Part shown: piece by piece, positions 22,336 to 31,235 of the stretch
Numbering within the stretch: position 1 is the first letter of the stretch
Layout: each line of letters starts with the position of its first letter
NCBI RefSeq assembly: GCF_004683905.1
Contig: NZ_CP038438.1
Coordinates: forward strand, 1-64,000
DNA: 64,000 nt
Reading direction: 5' to 3'
Source: Pseudomonas fluorescens
GTDB lineage: Bacteria > Pseudomonadota > Gammaproteobacteria > Pseudomonadales > Pseudomonadaceae
Position numbers and translations under genes: made by a program
Notes under the pieces: model-generated
What the model was told of the DNA's origin: nothing
What the model saw: only the letters and a program-made list of their open reading frames with translations
The model's database searches: none

Positions 22336-22893
22336 ATGGTCAACAGTTGGCGTGTGCAACAAGCCGCACGAGAGATTCGCGCCGGGGCGGTGATTGCCTA
22401 TCCAACCGAAGCCGTCTGGGGGCTGGGTTGCGACCCGTGGAACGAAGAGGCAGTGGATCGGCTACTGGCGATCAAGAACCGTTCGGTGGACAAGGGCCTG
22501 ATCCTGGTCGCCGACAACATCCGCCAGTTCGACTTCCTGTTCGAAGACTTCCCGCAAGAGTGGCTCGACCGTATGGCCAGCACCTGGCCGGGGCCGAACA
22601 CCTGGCTGGTGCCGCATCAGAACCTGTTGCCGGAATGGGTGACGGGTGTGCATGACACGGTGGCGCTGCGGGTCAGCGATCACCCGCAGGTGCGGGATCT
22701 GTGCTCGATGGTCGGGCCGCTGATTTCCACCTCGGCCAACCCGCAGGGGCGGCCGGCGGCGCGCACGCGGTTGCGCGTCGAGCAGTATTTCCGTGGGCAG
22801 ATCGACCTGATCCTTGGCGGGCAACTGGGCGGGCGCAAGAACCCCAGCGTGATTCGCGATCTGGCAACCGGCAAGGTCATTCGCCCCGACTGA
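22336..22893 (+). CDS. tsaC: Threonylcarbamoyl-AMP synthase
   Basis: TsaC (YrdC/Sua5 family) makes threonylcarbamoyl-AMP for the t6A37 modification of ANN-decoding tRNAs. The 185-residue protein has the nucleotide-binding start [20 protein letters not shown], the substrate-binding [12 protein letters not shown] stretch, and the STSANPQG motif near residue 133. A short gap after dprA contains a ribosome site (cggagag). Confidence 0.96.
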   Translation: MVNSWRVQQAAREIRAGAVIAYPTEAVWGLGCDPWNEEAVDRLLAIKNRSVDKGLILVADNIRQFDFLFEDFPQEWLDRMASTWPGPNTWLVPHQNLLPEWVTGVHDTVALRVSDHPQVRDLCSMVGPLISTSANPQGRPAARTRLRVEQYFRGQIDLILGGQLGGRKNPSVIRDLATGKVIRPD

Positions 22894-22953
22894 TCCTGCG
22901 TCGAAAACCTTTACCGTGAGTCTTCCTCGCCTTGATGGTGAGGAGGACTACGC

Positions 22954-23112
22954 GTGCCTGCGATTTATCCTGCAATGACGCCAGTTTCTCTGTCGGAAAA
23001 GTCGCCAAGTCCCCAGATTCATTGGCTTTTCCCACTTAATTATCAGACTTTCTGGCGTGGCGGAATCGGCAAAAGCAACCATCCTTTCCCTGCACTCGAA
23101 ACACTTCGATAA
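22954..23112 (+). CDS. Candidate small protein (52 aa) upstream of the GNAT gene
   Basis: A GTG start lies 7 bases after a near-ideal ribosome site (gaggagg). The frame reads VPAIYPAMTPVSLSEKSPSP and ends TAA, 21 bp before the next gene. The residues are rich in Pro, Trp and aromatic side chains (PQIHWLFPLNYQTFWRGG) with no signal peptide or recognisable family. It could be a real small protein, a leader peptide controlling the next gene, or chance. Confidence 0.4.
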   Translation: MPAIYPAMTPVSLSEKSPSPQIHWLFPLNYQTFWRGGIGKSNHPFPALETLR

Positions 23113-23133
23113 GTTAAGGTCTGCGGAGAAAGA

Positions 23134-23805
23134 ATGGACACTACCAATTTGCAACTCACGGATTACCTGCAGGCGCTTCAGGTGACGTTGAAGAGTCACC
23201 ATGAGGGTTGTCGCATCGTGATGCTTGAGGCTGGGGCGGATACTCAGGAGTTCGACCGGTTTATCGATCGGCAATTTCGGCTTCGGTTGCAGCATTACAT
23301 GCTGACTTCACGGGCGCGGATGCTCGAAACCAGACTGGCGATAAAGTCGCGCAGTACCCATTTCCTGCTGTATCGGCACGATCAACTGTTGGCGGTATTG
23401 AGAGCGACTCCGGCACCGTTCGAGTGGGTATCGCTGGCGCAGCAACACGTTTCTCCCACAGTAGCGCTGTCGCGCCATGTCGAATTCAGTCGATTGATGT
23501 CGTACACGCCCAATCAGTTGCCCATCGCGGTCAACGGTCTGCTGGCGGCCGCTACCGAGTGGGCCATTAAATGCGGTTATAACGGGGTAACCGCGTTGTG
23601 CAGATCGCAACAGCTGCGCTTCTACCAGCGTTTCGGCCTGATGCCGATCGCCTCCAATGCCCTGCATATCGACCAGCGCGCACGCGGCGATTACTGGGTG
23701 CTGTCAGCCGAGTGGCGGCAAATTCTCGCGGCGGTCCAACCGCCTGATCCGGCGGTTGGCCACGTGGTGCAAAAACCGTTGGAGTGTCATCTGCCGAGGT
23801 GTTGA
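23134..23805 (+). CDS. LuxI/FeeM-like GNAT-fold acyltransferase
   Basis: A 223-residue protein not in the standard Pseudomonas gene order, lying between tsaC and qor. Seen directly: LLAVLRATP (R90) and HVEFSRLMS (E117, R120) resemble the RLLPTT and E-x-S-R motifs of acyl-homoserine-lactone synthases and FeeM-type N-acyl amino acid synthases. A later FYQRFGLMP segment (163-171) is typical of GNAT proteins. The N-terminal Trp and DxYD residues of true LuxI enzymes are missing. A ribosome site ggaga precedes the start. Base composition appears lower in GC than the neighbours, which suggests transfer. No luxR gene is adjacent. The product is unknown. Confidence 0.7.
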   Translation: MDTTNLQLTDYLQALQVTLKSHHEGCRIVMLEAGADTQEFDRFIDRQFRLRLQHYMLTSRARMLETRLAIKSRSTHFLLYRHDQLLAVLRATPAPFEWVSLAQQHVSPTVALSRHVEFSRLMSYTPNQLPIAVNGLLAAATEWAIKCGYNGVTALCRSQQLRFYQRFGLMPIASNALHIDQRARGDYWVLSAEWRQILAAVQPPDPAVGHVVQKPLECHLPRC

Positions 23806-23820
23806 ACGCGTTCGAACTGA

Positions 23821-23856
23821 CTTGCCAGCCGTGGGTTTGCAACCCTGACTGGCAAG
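23821..23856. terminator. Hairpin between convergent GNAT gene and qor
   Basis: Arms cttgccag / ctggcaag around an 20-base interior. There is no clear T run, so it is only a weak terminator candidate. Confidence 0.35.
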
Positions 23857-23870
23857 ACGCCGAAGGTTTG

Positions 23871-24848
23871 TCAGGGCAGCAGGATGGTCGAGCCGGTGGT
23901 ACGCCGGGCCGACAATTCGGTCTGCGCCTTCGCCGCATCAGCCAGTGGATAGCGCTGGCTGATGTCCACCTTGAGCTTGCCGCTGATGATCATCTCGAAC
24001 AGCTCGTCGGCCATGCGCTGCAGGTTCTCGGCGTTGTTGGCGTAGGTCGCCAGGGTCGGGCGGGTCACGTACAGCGAGCCCTTGGCCGAAAGAATCCCCA
24101 GATTCACCCCGTCCACCGCACCGGAGGCGTTGCCGAAACTCACCACCAGCCCACGCGGCGACACACTGTCGAGCGAGGTCAGCCAGGTGTCTTTGCCGAC
24201 GCCGTCGTACACCACCGGGACTTTCTTGCCATCGGTCAGCTCCAGCACCCGCTGTGCCACGTTTTCGTGGCTGTAATCGATGGTTGCCCAGGCACCGTTG
24301 GCCTTGGCCAGTTCGGCTTTTTCCTTCGAGCTGACCGTACCGATCAGCTTCACGCCCAGTGCCTTGGCCCATTGGCAGGCCAATGAACCGACACCCCCGG
24401 CAGCGGCGTGGAACAGAATGGTTTCGCCACCCTTGAGTTCATAGGTCTGGCGCAGCAGGTACTGCACGGTGAGGCCCTTGAGCATGACCCCGGCTGCGGT
24501 CTCGAAGCTGATTTCGTCCGGCAGCTTCACCAGATTGGCTTCGGGCAGGGTGTGCAACTGGCTGTAGGCGCCCAACGGGCCGCTGCCATATGCCACGCGA
24601 TCACCGACCTTGAACCGGGTGACGTCGCTGCCCACCGCATCGACGATGCCGGCGCCTTCTGCGCCGAGGCCGGACGGCAAGGCCGGCGGGGCATACAGAC
24701 CGCTGCGGAAATAGGTATCGATGAAGTTCAGGCCGATCGCCTTGTTCGCCACCCGCACCTGATTCGGGCCGGGCGCGGCGGGTTCGTAGTCAACAAACTC
24801 GAGCACTTCGGGACCGCCGTGGGCGCGGAACTGGATACGCTTTGCCAT
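23871..24848 (-). CDS. qor: NADPH:quinone oxidoreductase
   Basis: A zinc-independent MDR-family reductase (325 residues) that reduces quinones using NADPH. The start is MAKRIQFRAHGGPEVLEFVDY. The cofactor motif AAAGGVGSLACQWAK is near residue 150, and TRPTLATY near 260 is typical of Qor. It corresponds by position to PA0023 and is divergent from hemF. Confidence 0.95.
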   Translation of the reverse strand: MAKRIQFRAHGGPEVLEFVDYEPAAPGPNQVRVANKAIGLNFIDTYFRSGLYAPPALPSGLGAEGAGIVDAVGSDVTRFKVGDRVAYGSGPLGAYSQLHTLPEANLVKLPDEISFETAAGVMLKGLTVQYLLRQTYELKGGETILFHAAAGGVGSLACQWAKALGVKLIGTVSSKEKAELAKANGAWATIDYSHENVAQRVLELTDGKKVPVVYDGVGKDTWLTSLDSVSPRGLVVSFGNASGAVDGVNLGILSAKGSLYVTRPTLATYANNAENLQRMADELFEMIISGKLKVDISQRYPLADAAKAQTELSARRTTGSTILLP

Positions 24849-24898
24849 CTGCCTGCTCTCCTTGGGTCGTCTGTAAGCCCCCTATCCAACTCCCCTGC

Positions 24899-24912
24899 TT
24901 GATCTTCGTCAA
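24899..24912. promoter_or_regulatory. Anr/Dnr (FNR-type) box upstream of hemF
   Basis: TTGATcttcGTCAA differs from the TTGAT-N4-ATCAA consensus by one base. A plausible -10 (tatgct, 24937-24942) would put the box near -42, the class II activator position. hemF is known to respond to Anr and Dnr in P. aeruginosa. Confidence 0.7.
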
Positions 24913-24987
24913 CTGCGGCGCGCAGGTTTGCGGTGTTATGCTACGCGCCCATTTGCGCCGCCCCCTGCCTGCGGGGCGCCCGCGTAG

Positions 24988-25926
<939 letters not shown>

Positions 25927-25935
25927 GGACTGCTG

Positions 25936-26757
25936 ATGGATCGTTACGTCGTTTTCGGTAACCCGATCGGCCACAGCAAGTCGCCGATGATTCACAAACT
26001 GTTCGCCGAGCAGACCGGTCAGCGCCTCGACTACAGCACCCTGCTGGCGCCGCTCGACGACTTCAGCGCCTGCGCCATGGCGTTCTTCCAGGACGGTCGC
26101 GGCGCCAACGTCACTGTGCCGTTCAAGGAAGAGGCCTATCGCCTGGCGAACAGCCTGACCGCTCGCGCGCAGCGCGCTGGTGCGGTGAACACCTTGAGCA
26201 AACTGGTCGACGGTTCGCTGCTGGGTGACAACACCGACGGCGCCGGTCTGGTGCGCGACCTGACGGTGAATGCCGGTTTCAGCCTGACCGGCAAACGCAT
26301 CCTGCTGCTCGGCGCTGGCGGCGCGGTGCGTGGCGCGCTGGAGCCGTTGCTGGCCGAGAAGCCGGCGTCGGTGATTATCGCCAACCGCACGGTGGACAAG
26401 GCCGAGCTGCTGGCCGAGCTGTTCTGTGATCTGGGGCCGGTGTCGGCTAGTGGTTTCGACTGGTTGCAGGAGCCGGTGGACGTGATCATCAACGCCACTT
26501 CCGCCAGCCTCACCGGCGACGTGCCGCCGATTGCCGCGAGCCTGATCGAGCCGGGCCAGACCCTGTGCTACGACATGATGTACGGCAAAGAGCCGACTGC
26601 GTTCTGCCGTTGGGCCAGCGAGCATGGCGCGGCAGTGTCGATGGATGGTCTGGGAATGCTGGCTGAACAGGCGGCCGAGGCGTTTTTCCTGTGGCGCGGG
26701 GTGCGTCCGGATACGGCGCCGGTACTGGCCGAACTACGCCGCCAGTTGGCCCTTTAA
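25936..26757 (+). CDS. aroE: Shikimate dehydrogenase
   Basis: AroE reduces 3-dehydroshikimate to shikimate with NADPH in aromatic amino acid synthesis. The 273 residues contain the substrate site NPIGHSKSP (about 8-16), the catalytic Lys region [10 protein letters not shown] (about 60), and the cofactor loop GAGGAVRGA (about 127). A REPIN lies immediately downstream. Confidence 0.97.
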   Translation: MDRYVVFGNPIGHSKSPMIHKLFAEQTGQRLDYSTLLAPLDDFSACAMAFFQDGRGANVTVPFKEEAYRLANSLTARAQRAGAVNTLSKLVDGSLLGDNTDGAGLVRDLTVNAGFSLTGKRILLLGAGGAVRGALEPLLAEKPASVIIANRTVDKAELLAELFCDLGPVSASGFDWLQEPVDVIINATSASLTGDVPPIAASLIEPGQTLCYDMMYGKEPTAFCRWASEHGAAVSMDGLGMLAEQAAEAFFLWRGVRPDTAPVLAELRRQLAL

Positions 26758-26761
26758 AAGC

Positions 26762-26825
26762 TTCGCGAGCAAGCCCGCTCCCACATTGGAATGCGATCAA
26801 ATGTGGGAGCGGGCTTGCTCGCGAA
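26762..26825. repeat. REPIN (short class)
   Basis: ttcgcgagcaagcccgctcc and gagcgggcttgctcgcgaa as inverted arms, cgcgaa ends outside, lying between convergent aroE and the SulP gene. Confidence 0.85.
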
Positions 26826-26847
26826 TGGCCGCACCGCCGATCCTGGA

Positions 26848-28416
26848 TCAATCCTCAAACCGGATCGGACACTTTTCCGGCCCTTCGAGCTTCCGCAACT
26901 CCTCCACCACCTGCGGCCGCGCCCGGCGCAGGGTCAGGCTGCGATCCTGACGCAGCAGGCGCCGCGCCTCCTGATGCAGCATCTCCACCCCCGAATAATC
27001 GATGAAGTTGATCTGCTGCGCCTCGATCACCACCCGCGTACCGTGCAGCCGTTGCAGGCGCACTTGCAGGTAATGGCTGGCGCCGAAGAAGATCGAGCCG
27101 CCGACTCGCAGTACGTCCTCCTCACCCTCGCGCGAATGCTGCACTCGCGGTTGCGAGGTGCGCTTGAGGTAGAAGAACAGCGACGCCAGCACCCCGGCAT
27201 AGATCGCGGTCTGCAGTTCCAGTAGCAGCGTGGCGAGGCAGGTCAGCGCCATGACCACGAACTCGGCACGGCTGACCCGCAGCAACGAACGAATCCCGCG
27301 ATGATCCACCAGGCCCCAGGCGATCAGTAGAATGCTCCCGGCCATCGCCGGAATCGGAATGTGTGAAATCAGCCCGGCGCCGAAAATCGCGAACAGCGCG
27401 ACCCAGATCGCCGAAAACACCCCGGCCAGCGGCGAACAGGCGCCCGCCTCGTAACTCAGGCCTGAGCGGGTGAACGAACCGGCGGAGAGCGATCCGGAAA
27501 AGAATGCCCCGACAATATTCGACAAGCCCTGTGCGCGGACTTCCTGGTTGGCATCAAGCAACTGCTGCGAACGTGCAGCAATCGAACGGGCAATCGACAG
27601 GCTGGTGACCAGACCGAGCATGCCCACCGCCACCGCGCTCGGCAGCAAGCGCAGCACCAGATCGAGATCCAGCGGCAGCGCACTGAACGGTGGCAGGCGT
27701 CCGACAAAGGCGCTGACCAGATGCACGTGGCCGAACATCGCCGGCCATAACCACACCACTGCGCTGCCCAGCACCAGCGTTATCAACAGAGTCGGCCAGC
27801 GCGGCAGCAGTTGTCTGAGGACAAAACCGACCAGCACCGTGGCCACACCCAACACCAGTGATGGTTTATCCACAGCCCGCAGGTGTTGCAGCAGGTCCAT
27901 CAGACTGGCCAGCGCCGTGGCTTTCGCCGGCAGATCCAGCCCCAGCAGATTCGGCAACTGGCCGATGGCAATCACCACCGCCGCGCCGAGGGTGAAACCG
28001 AGCACCACCGAGTGCGAGACGAAATTCACCAGTGCACCGAAGCGCAGCAGGCCGAGCAGCCACTGGAAAATCCCCGCCAGAAAGCTCAGCAGCAGGATCA
28101 GCGTGATGTAGTCCTGGGATGCGGGTACGGCCAAGGGACTGATGCTGGCATACAGCACAATCGAAATCGCTGCAGTCGGGCCGCAGATCAGATGCCACGA
28201 CGAACCCCACAGACAGGCAATCAGCACCGGGATGATCGCGGCGTAAAGACCATACTCCGGCGGCAGGCCGGCGATCAGCGCGTACGCGATCGACTGCGGC
28301 AACGCGAGAATCGCACCGCTCAGGCCAACGACCAGATCCCGGCCGACGCTGGCGCGGGTTTGCCGGGGCAGCCAGGTCAGGAAGGGAAAGAGTGAATGGC
28401 GACTTGGCAGGGCCAT
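26848..28416 (-). CDS. SulP family anion transporter with STAS domain
   Basis: A 522-residue inner-membrane carrier. SulP proteins move sulfate, bicarbonate or other anions. There are about 10-12 hydrophobic segments, including the family region ALPQSIAYALIAGLPPEYGLYAA near residue 50, and a C-terminal STAS domain (about 410-510). I start it at the ATG at 28416, preceded by gcgagga, rather than the in-frame TTG at 28443. It lies just downstream of betC-choX on the same strand. Sulfate released from choline sulfate is therefore one possible link, but the substrate is unproven. Confidence 0.9.
   Translation of the reverse strand: MALPSRHSLFPFLTWLPRQTRASVGRDLVVGLSGAILALPQSIAYALIAGLPPEYGLYAAIIPVLIACLWGSSWHLICGPTAAISIVLYASISPLAVPASQDYITLILLLSFLAGIFQWLLGLLRFGALVNFVSHSVVLGFTLGAAVVIAIGQLPNLLGLDLPAKATALASLMDLLQHLRAVDKPSLVLGVATVLVGFVLRQLLPRWPTLLITLVLGSAVVWLWPAMFGHVHLVSAFVGRLPPFSALPLDLDLVLRLLPSAVAVGMLGLVTSLSIARSIAARSQQLLDANQEVRAQGLSNIVGAFFSGSLSAGSFTRSGLSYEAGACSPLAGVFSAIWVALFAIFGAGLISHIPIPAMAGSILLIAWGLVDHRGIRSLLRVSRAEFVVMALTCLATLLLELQTAIYAGVLASLFFYLKRTSQPRVQHSREGEEDVLRVGGSIFFGASHYLQVRLQRLHGTRVVIEAQQINFIDYSGVEMLHQEARRLLRQDRSLTLRRARPQVVEELRKLEGPEKCPIRFED
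27866..27874 (+). other. DnaA box
   Basis: Perfect ttatccaca inside the SulP transporter gene. Confidence 0.6.
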
Positions 28417-28467
28417 GGGTCCTCGCGGGCGGGTTTTGTTCAAGGTTATCAGGGTGCCAGGGTAAAG

Positions 28468-28630
28468 GCCCTCACCCTAACCCTCTCCCGGAGGGAGAGG
28501 GGACTGATCGAGGTGAAAGAGGGAAGTACGCCGACCTGAGATATCCAGTCGAACTCAGGTTCTGAACAACATAAAGATCGGCTCCCTTCCCCCTCGCCCC
28601 CTCTGGGGGAGAGGGCTGGGGTGAGGGGGC
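28468..28630. repeat. MITE-like intergenic repeat
   Basis: About 163 bp with terminal inverted repeats gccctcaccctaaccctctc and gagagggctggggtgagggg, plus an internal hairpin ccctctcccg/gagggagagg. The same ends recur in intergenic spaces of many Pseudomonas. It has no coding capacity. Confidence 0.75.
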
Positions 28631-28670
28631 AAAAATCTCAAGCCGAGCAAAATTCAAAGCCACCCTATGG

Positions 28671-29591
28671 TCAAAGCTTTGCCTTTACAGCCGCCAAAGC
28701 ATCCTTGCCATCCACGGTCTTCACCCCCTCCAGCCACTTGTCCAGCACCGCCGGATTGGCCTTGATCCATGCCTTCACCGCATCGGCATTGCTGACTTTC
28801 TTGTTCACCACCTCAGCCATGATGCTGTTCTCCATGTCCTGGGTGAACGCCAGGTTGGTCAGCAACTTGCCCACATTCGGACAGGCCTCGGCGTAGCCTT
28901 TGCGCGTCAGGGTGTAGACGCTGCCGGTGTCGCCGAAATACTTCTCGCCGCCCTTGAGGTAATGCATCTTCAGCTGCACGTTCATCGGGTGCGGGGTCCA
29001 GCCGAGGAAGGTGACGAATTTCTGCTTCTTCACTGCCCGCGACACTTCGGCGAGCATCGCCTGTTCGCTGGATTCGATGAGCTTCCACTGGCCGAGGTCG
29101 AAGTCGTTCTTCTTGATGATTTCCTGCAGCGAGATGTTCGCTGGCGCACCGGAGCCGATGCCGTAGATTTTCTTGTCGAACTTGTCGGCGTATTTGTTCA
29201 GGTCGGCAAAGTCATGCACACCGGCATCCCACACATAATCCGGGACGGCCAGGGTGAACTCGGTGCCGTCGAGATTCTTCGCCAGTTGCGTGACGTCACC
29301 GGTGGCGACGAACTTGTCGTAGAAGCCCTGCTGCGCCGGCATCCAGTTGCCGAGGAACACATCCACCTGACCGTCCTTCAAACCGCCGAAGGTGATCGGC
29401 ACCGCGAGGGTGTCGACCTTGGCCTTGTAGCCCATGCCGTCCAGCAGAAACCCGGTGATGGCGTTGGTCGCGGCGATGTCGCTCCAGCCCGGGTCGGCCA
29501 TTTTCACCGTTTCGCAGCTTTGCTCGGCGAATGCCGAGGCACTGCCCAGAGCCAGCAGGCCAATCGTCAGTGCTGTGGATAACTTGCGCAT
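28671..29591 (-). CDS. choX: Choline ABC transporter substrate-binding protein
   Basis: A 306-residue periplasmic protein with a signal peptide ending near SASAFA. It matches the ChoX/BetX/CbcX family that binds choline or related quaternary amines: DPGWSDIAATNAITGFLL near the mature N-terminus, and the aromatic-rich loops VFLGNWMPAQ and FLGWTPHPMN likely form the cation-binding box. It follows betC by 15 bp on the same strand, so it probably captures choline or choline sulfate for the pathway. No permease or ATPase gene is adjacent, so it would use components encoded elsewhere. Confidence 0.92.
   Translation of the reverse strand: MRKLSTALTIGLLALGSASAFAEQSCETVKMADPGWSDIAATNAITGFLLDGMGYKAKVDTLAVPITFGGLKDGQVDVFLGNWMPAQQGFYDKFVATGDVTQLAKNLDGTEFTLAVPDYVWDAGVHDFADLNKYADKFDKKIYGIGSGAPANISLQEIIKKNDFDLGQWKLIESSEQAMLAEVSRAVKKQKFVTFLGWTPHPMNVQLKMHYLKGGEKYFGDTGSVYTLTRKGYAEACPNVGKLLTNLAFTQDMENSIMAEVVNKKVSNADAVKAWIKANPAVLDKWLEGVKTVDGKDALAAVKAKL
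29574..29582 (-). other. DnaA box
   Basis: Perfect tgtggataa within the signal-peptide codons of choX, only 43 bp from the next box. Confidence 0.6.
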
Positions 29592-29606
29592 GGACTTCCC
29601 CTTACA

Positions 29607-31121
29607 TTATTGGTTTTGGCAGGGTTGTGGATAACGGGCCTTGCGTTCCAGATCGTCGAGGTCGATGTGGTTGCGCATGTACTGCTGACTGGCGTCCACC
29701 AGCGGCTGGTGATCCCAGCTCTTCAGCTTGCCGATGGTCAGGGCATCGGCGACAAAACGCCGGCGGCGCTGGCTGGCGAGCACCTCGCGGTGAATCGCCG
29801 GGATGTCCCACTTGGCCCGCGCTTCGGCGAGAAAATCGTCGAACAGCTGGCGATGTTGCGGCGACTGGCTGAGTTCTTCGAGTTCACGCGGATCGTTGTG
29901 CACATCGAAGAGTAGGCACGGGTCGCTCTCACTGTAGATAAATTTGTAAGCGCCGCGACGGATCATCATCAGCGGGCTGACCGTGCCCTCTGCCATGTAC
30001 TCGCCGAACACTTCGTCGTGCCCGCCCTGCCCTTGCAGGTGCGTCAGCAGCGAGCGGCCGTCCAGCGGCAAGTTCGGCTCCAGGCTGCCGCCGGCCAGTT
30101 CAACGAAGGTCGGCAACAGGTCGGCGGTGGACACTGCCGCGCTAACCCGGCCAGCAGCGAACTGCCCCGGCGCACTGATCAACAGCGGCACCCGCGCGGC
30201 CATCTCGAACCAGTGCATTTTGTACCAGAGGCCCTTCTCTCCCAGCATGTCACCGTGGTCGCCGGAGAACACGATGATGGTGTCATCGATCAGCCCGGTA
30301 TCTTCGAGGGTTTGCAGAAGTTTGCCGACGTTGTCGTCGATGTAGCTGCACGCGCCGAAGTAGGCACGCCGAGCATCGCGAATCTTATCCACAGGCAGCG
30401 GCTTGTCCCACAGGTCATAGACCTTGAGCAGGCGCTGCGAGTGTGGATCGAGGGAATGTTGATCCGGGGTGCTCGGCAACGGGATGTCACCGTCGTCGTA
30501 CAAATCCCAGAACGCCTTGGGAATCGTGTACGGGTCGTGTGGGTGAGTCATCGAAACGGTCAGGCAGAACGGCTGATCGCCGTCCTCGCGAATGTGATCG
30601 AACAGGTATTGCCGGGCCTTGAACACCACCTCTTCATCGAAGTCGAGCTGGTTGGTGCGCACGCACGGCCCGGCCTGCAGCACCGAGGACATGTTGTGAT
30701 ACCAGCTCGGGCGCACGTCCGGCTCGTCCCAGTTCACCGCCCAGCCGTAGTCGGCCGGGTAGATGTCGCTGGTCAGGCGCTCTTCATAACCGTGCAACTG
30801 ATCCGGGCCGCAGAAATGCATCTTGCCCGACAGCGCGGTGCGGTAACCGAGGCGACGCAGGTAGTGGGCGTAGGTCGGAATATCGGCAGGGAAATCGGCG
30901 GCGTTGTCGTAGGCGCCGATCTTGCTCGGTAACTGGCCGCTGACCAGAGTGAAACGCGACGGCGCGCACAGCGGACTGTTGCAGTAAGCGGCATCGAACA
31001 CCACGCCTTGGGCGGCGAGGCGCGAAAGATTCGGCAGTTTGATTGGCGACAGGCCGTAGATCGGCAACATTGGCGCGGCCATTTGATCGGCCATGATGAA
31101 AAGAATGTTCTTGCGCTTCAT
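29607..31121 (-). CDS. betC: Choline-sulfatase
   Basis: BetC hydrolyses choline-O-sulfate to choline and sulfate, feeding glycine betaine synthesis. The 504-residue reading starts MKRKNILFIMADQMAAPMLP, as in other Pseudomonas; an in-frame ATG 18 bases upstream is less likely. The sulfatase signature CNSPLCAPSRFTLVSGQ carries the Cys (in CAPSR, about residue 54) that becomes formylglycine. FSGDHGDMLGE (about 295) supplies metal ligands. It is divergent from a LysR regulator and upstream of choX. Confidence 0.96.
   Translation of the reverse strand: MKRKNILFIMADQMAAPMLPIYGLSPIKLPNLSRLAAQGVVFDAAYCNSPLCAPSRFTLVSGQLPSKIGAYDNAADFPADIPTYAHYLRRLGYRTALSGKMHFCGPDQLHGYEERLTSDIYPADYGWAVNWDEPDVRPSWYHNMSSVLQAGPCVRTNQLDFDEEVVFKARQYLFDHIREDGDQPFCLTVSMTHPHDPYTIPKAFWDLYDDGDIPLPSTPDQHSLDPHSQRLLKVYDLWDKPLPVDKIRDARRAYFGACSYIDDNVGKLLQTLEDTGLIDDTIIVFSGDHGDMLGEKGLWYKMHWFEMAARVPLLISAPGQFAAGRVSAAVSTADLLPTFVELAGGSLEPNLPLDGRSLLTHLQGQGGHDEVFGEYMAEGTVSPLMMIRRGAYKFIYSESDPCLLFDVHNDPRELEELSQSPQHRQLFDDFLAEARAKWDIPAIHREVLASQRRRRFVADALTIGKLKSWDHQPLVDASQQYMRNHIDLDDLERKARYPQPCQNQ
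29626..29634 (-). other. DnaA box
   Basis: Perfect tgtggataa in the last codons of betC (RYPQP end). Confidence 0.6.
30385..30393 (+). other. DnaA box
   Basis: Perfect ttatccaca in the middle of betC. Confidence 0.6.
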
Positions 31122-31171
31122 GTGATCGCGGCATTCCATAGTGAATATTTATGCGACATTGCTGCGATCGA

Positions 31172-31186
31172 GCATGGAGTCCATGC
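31172..31186. promoter_or_regulatory. Candidate operator between betC and its LysR gene
   Basis: GCATGGA-G-TCCATGC is a perfect inverted repeat with 7-bp arms, the only clear palindrome in the 114-bp divergent gap. A LysR-type regulator could use it to control both promoters. Confidence 0.45.
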
Positions 31187-31235
31187 CCCGTCCGGTAAAG
31201 CCTGCGCCGGACAATGACTAGGATAAGCACAGCTT

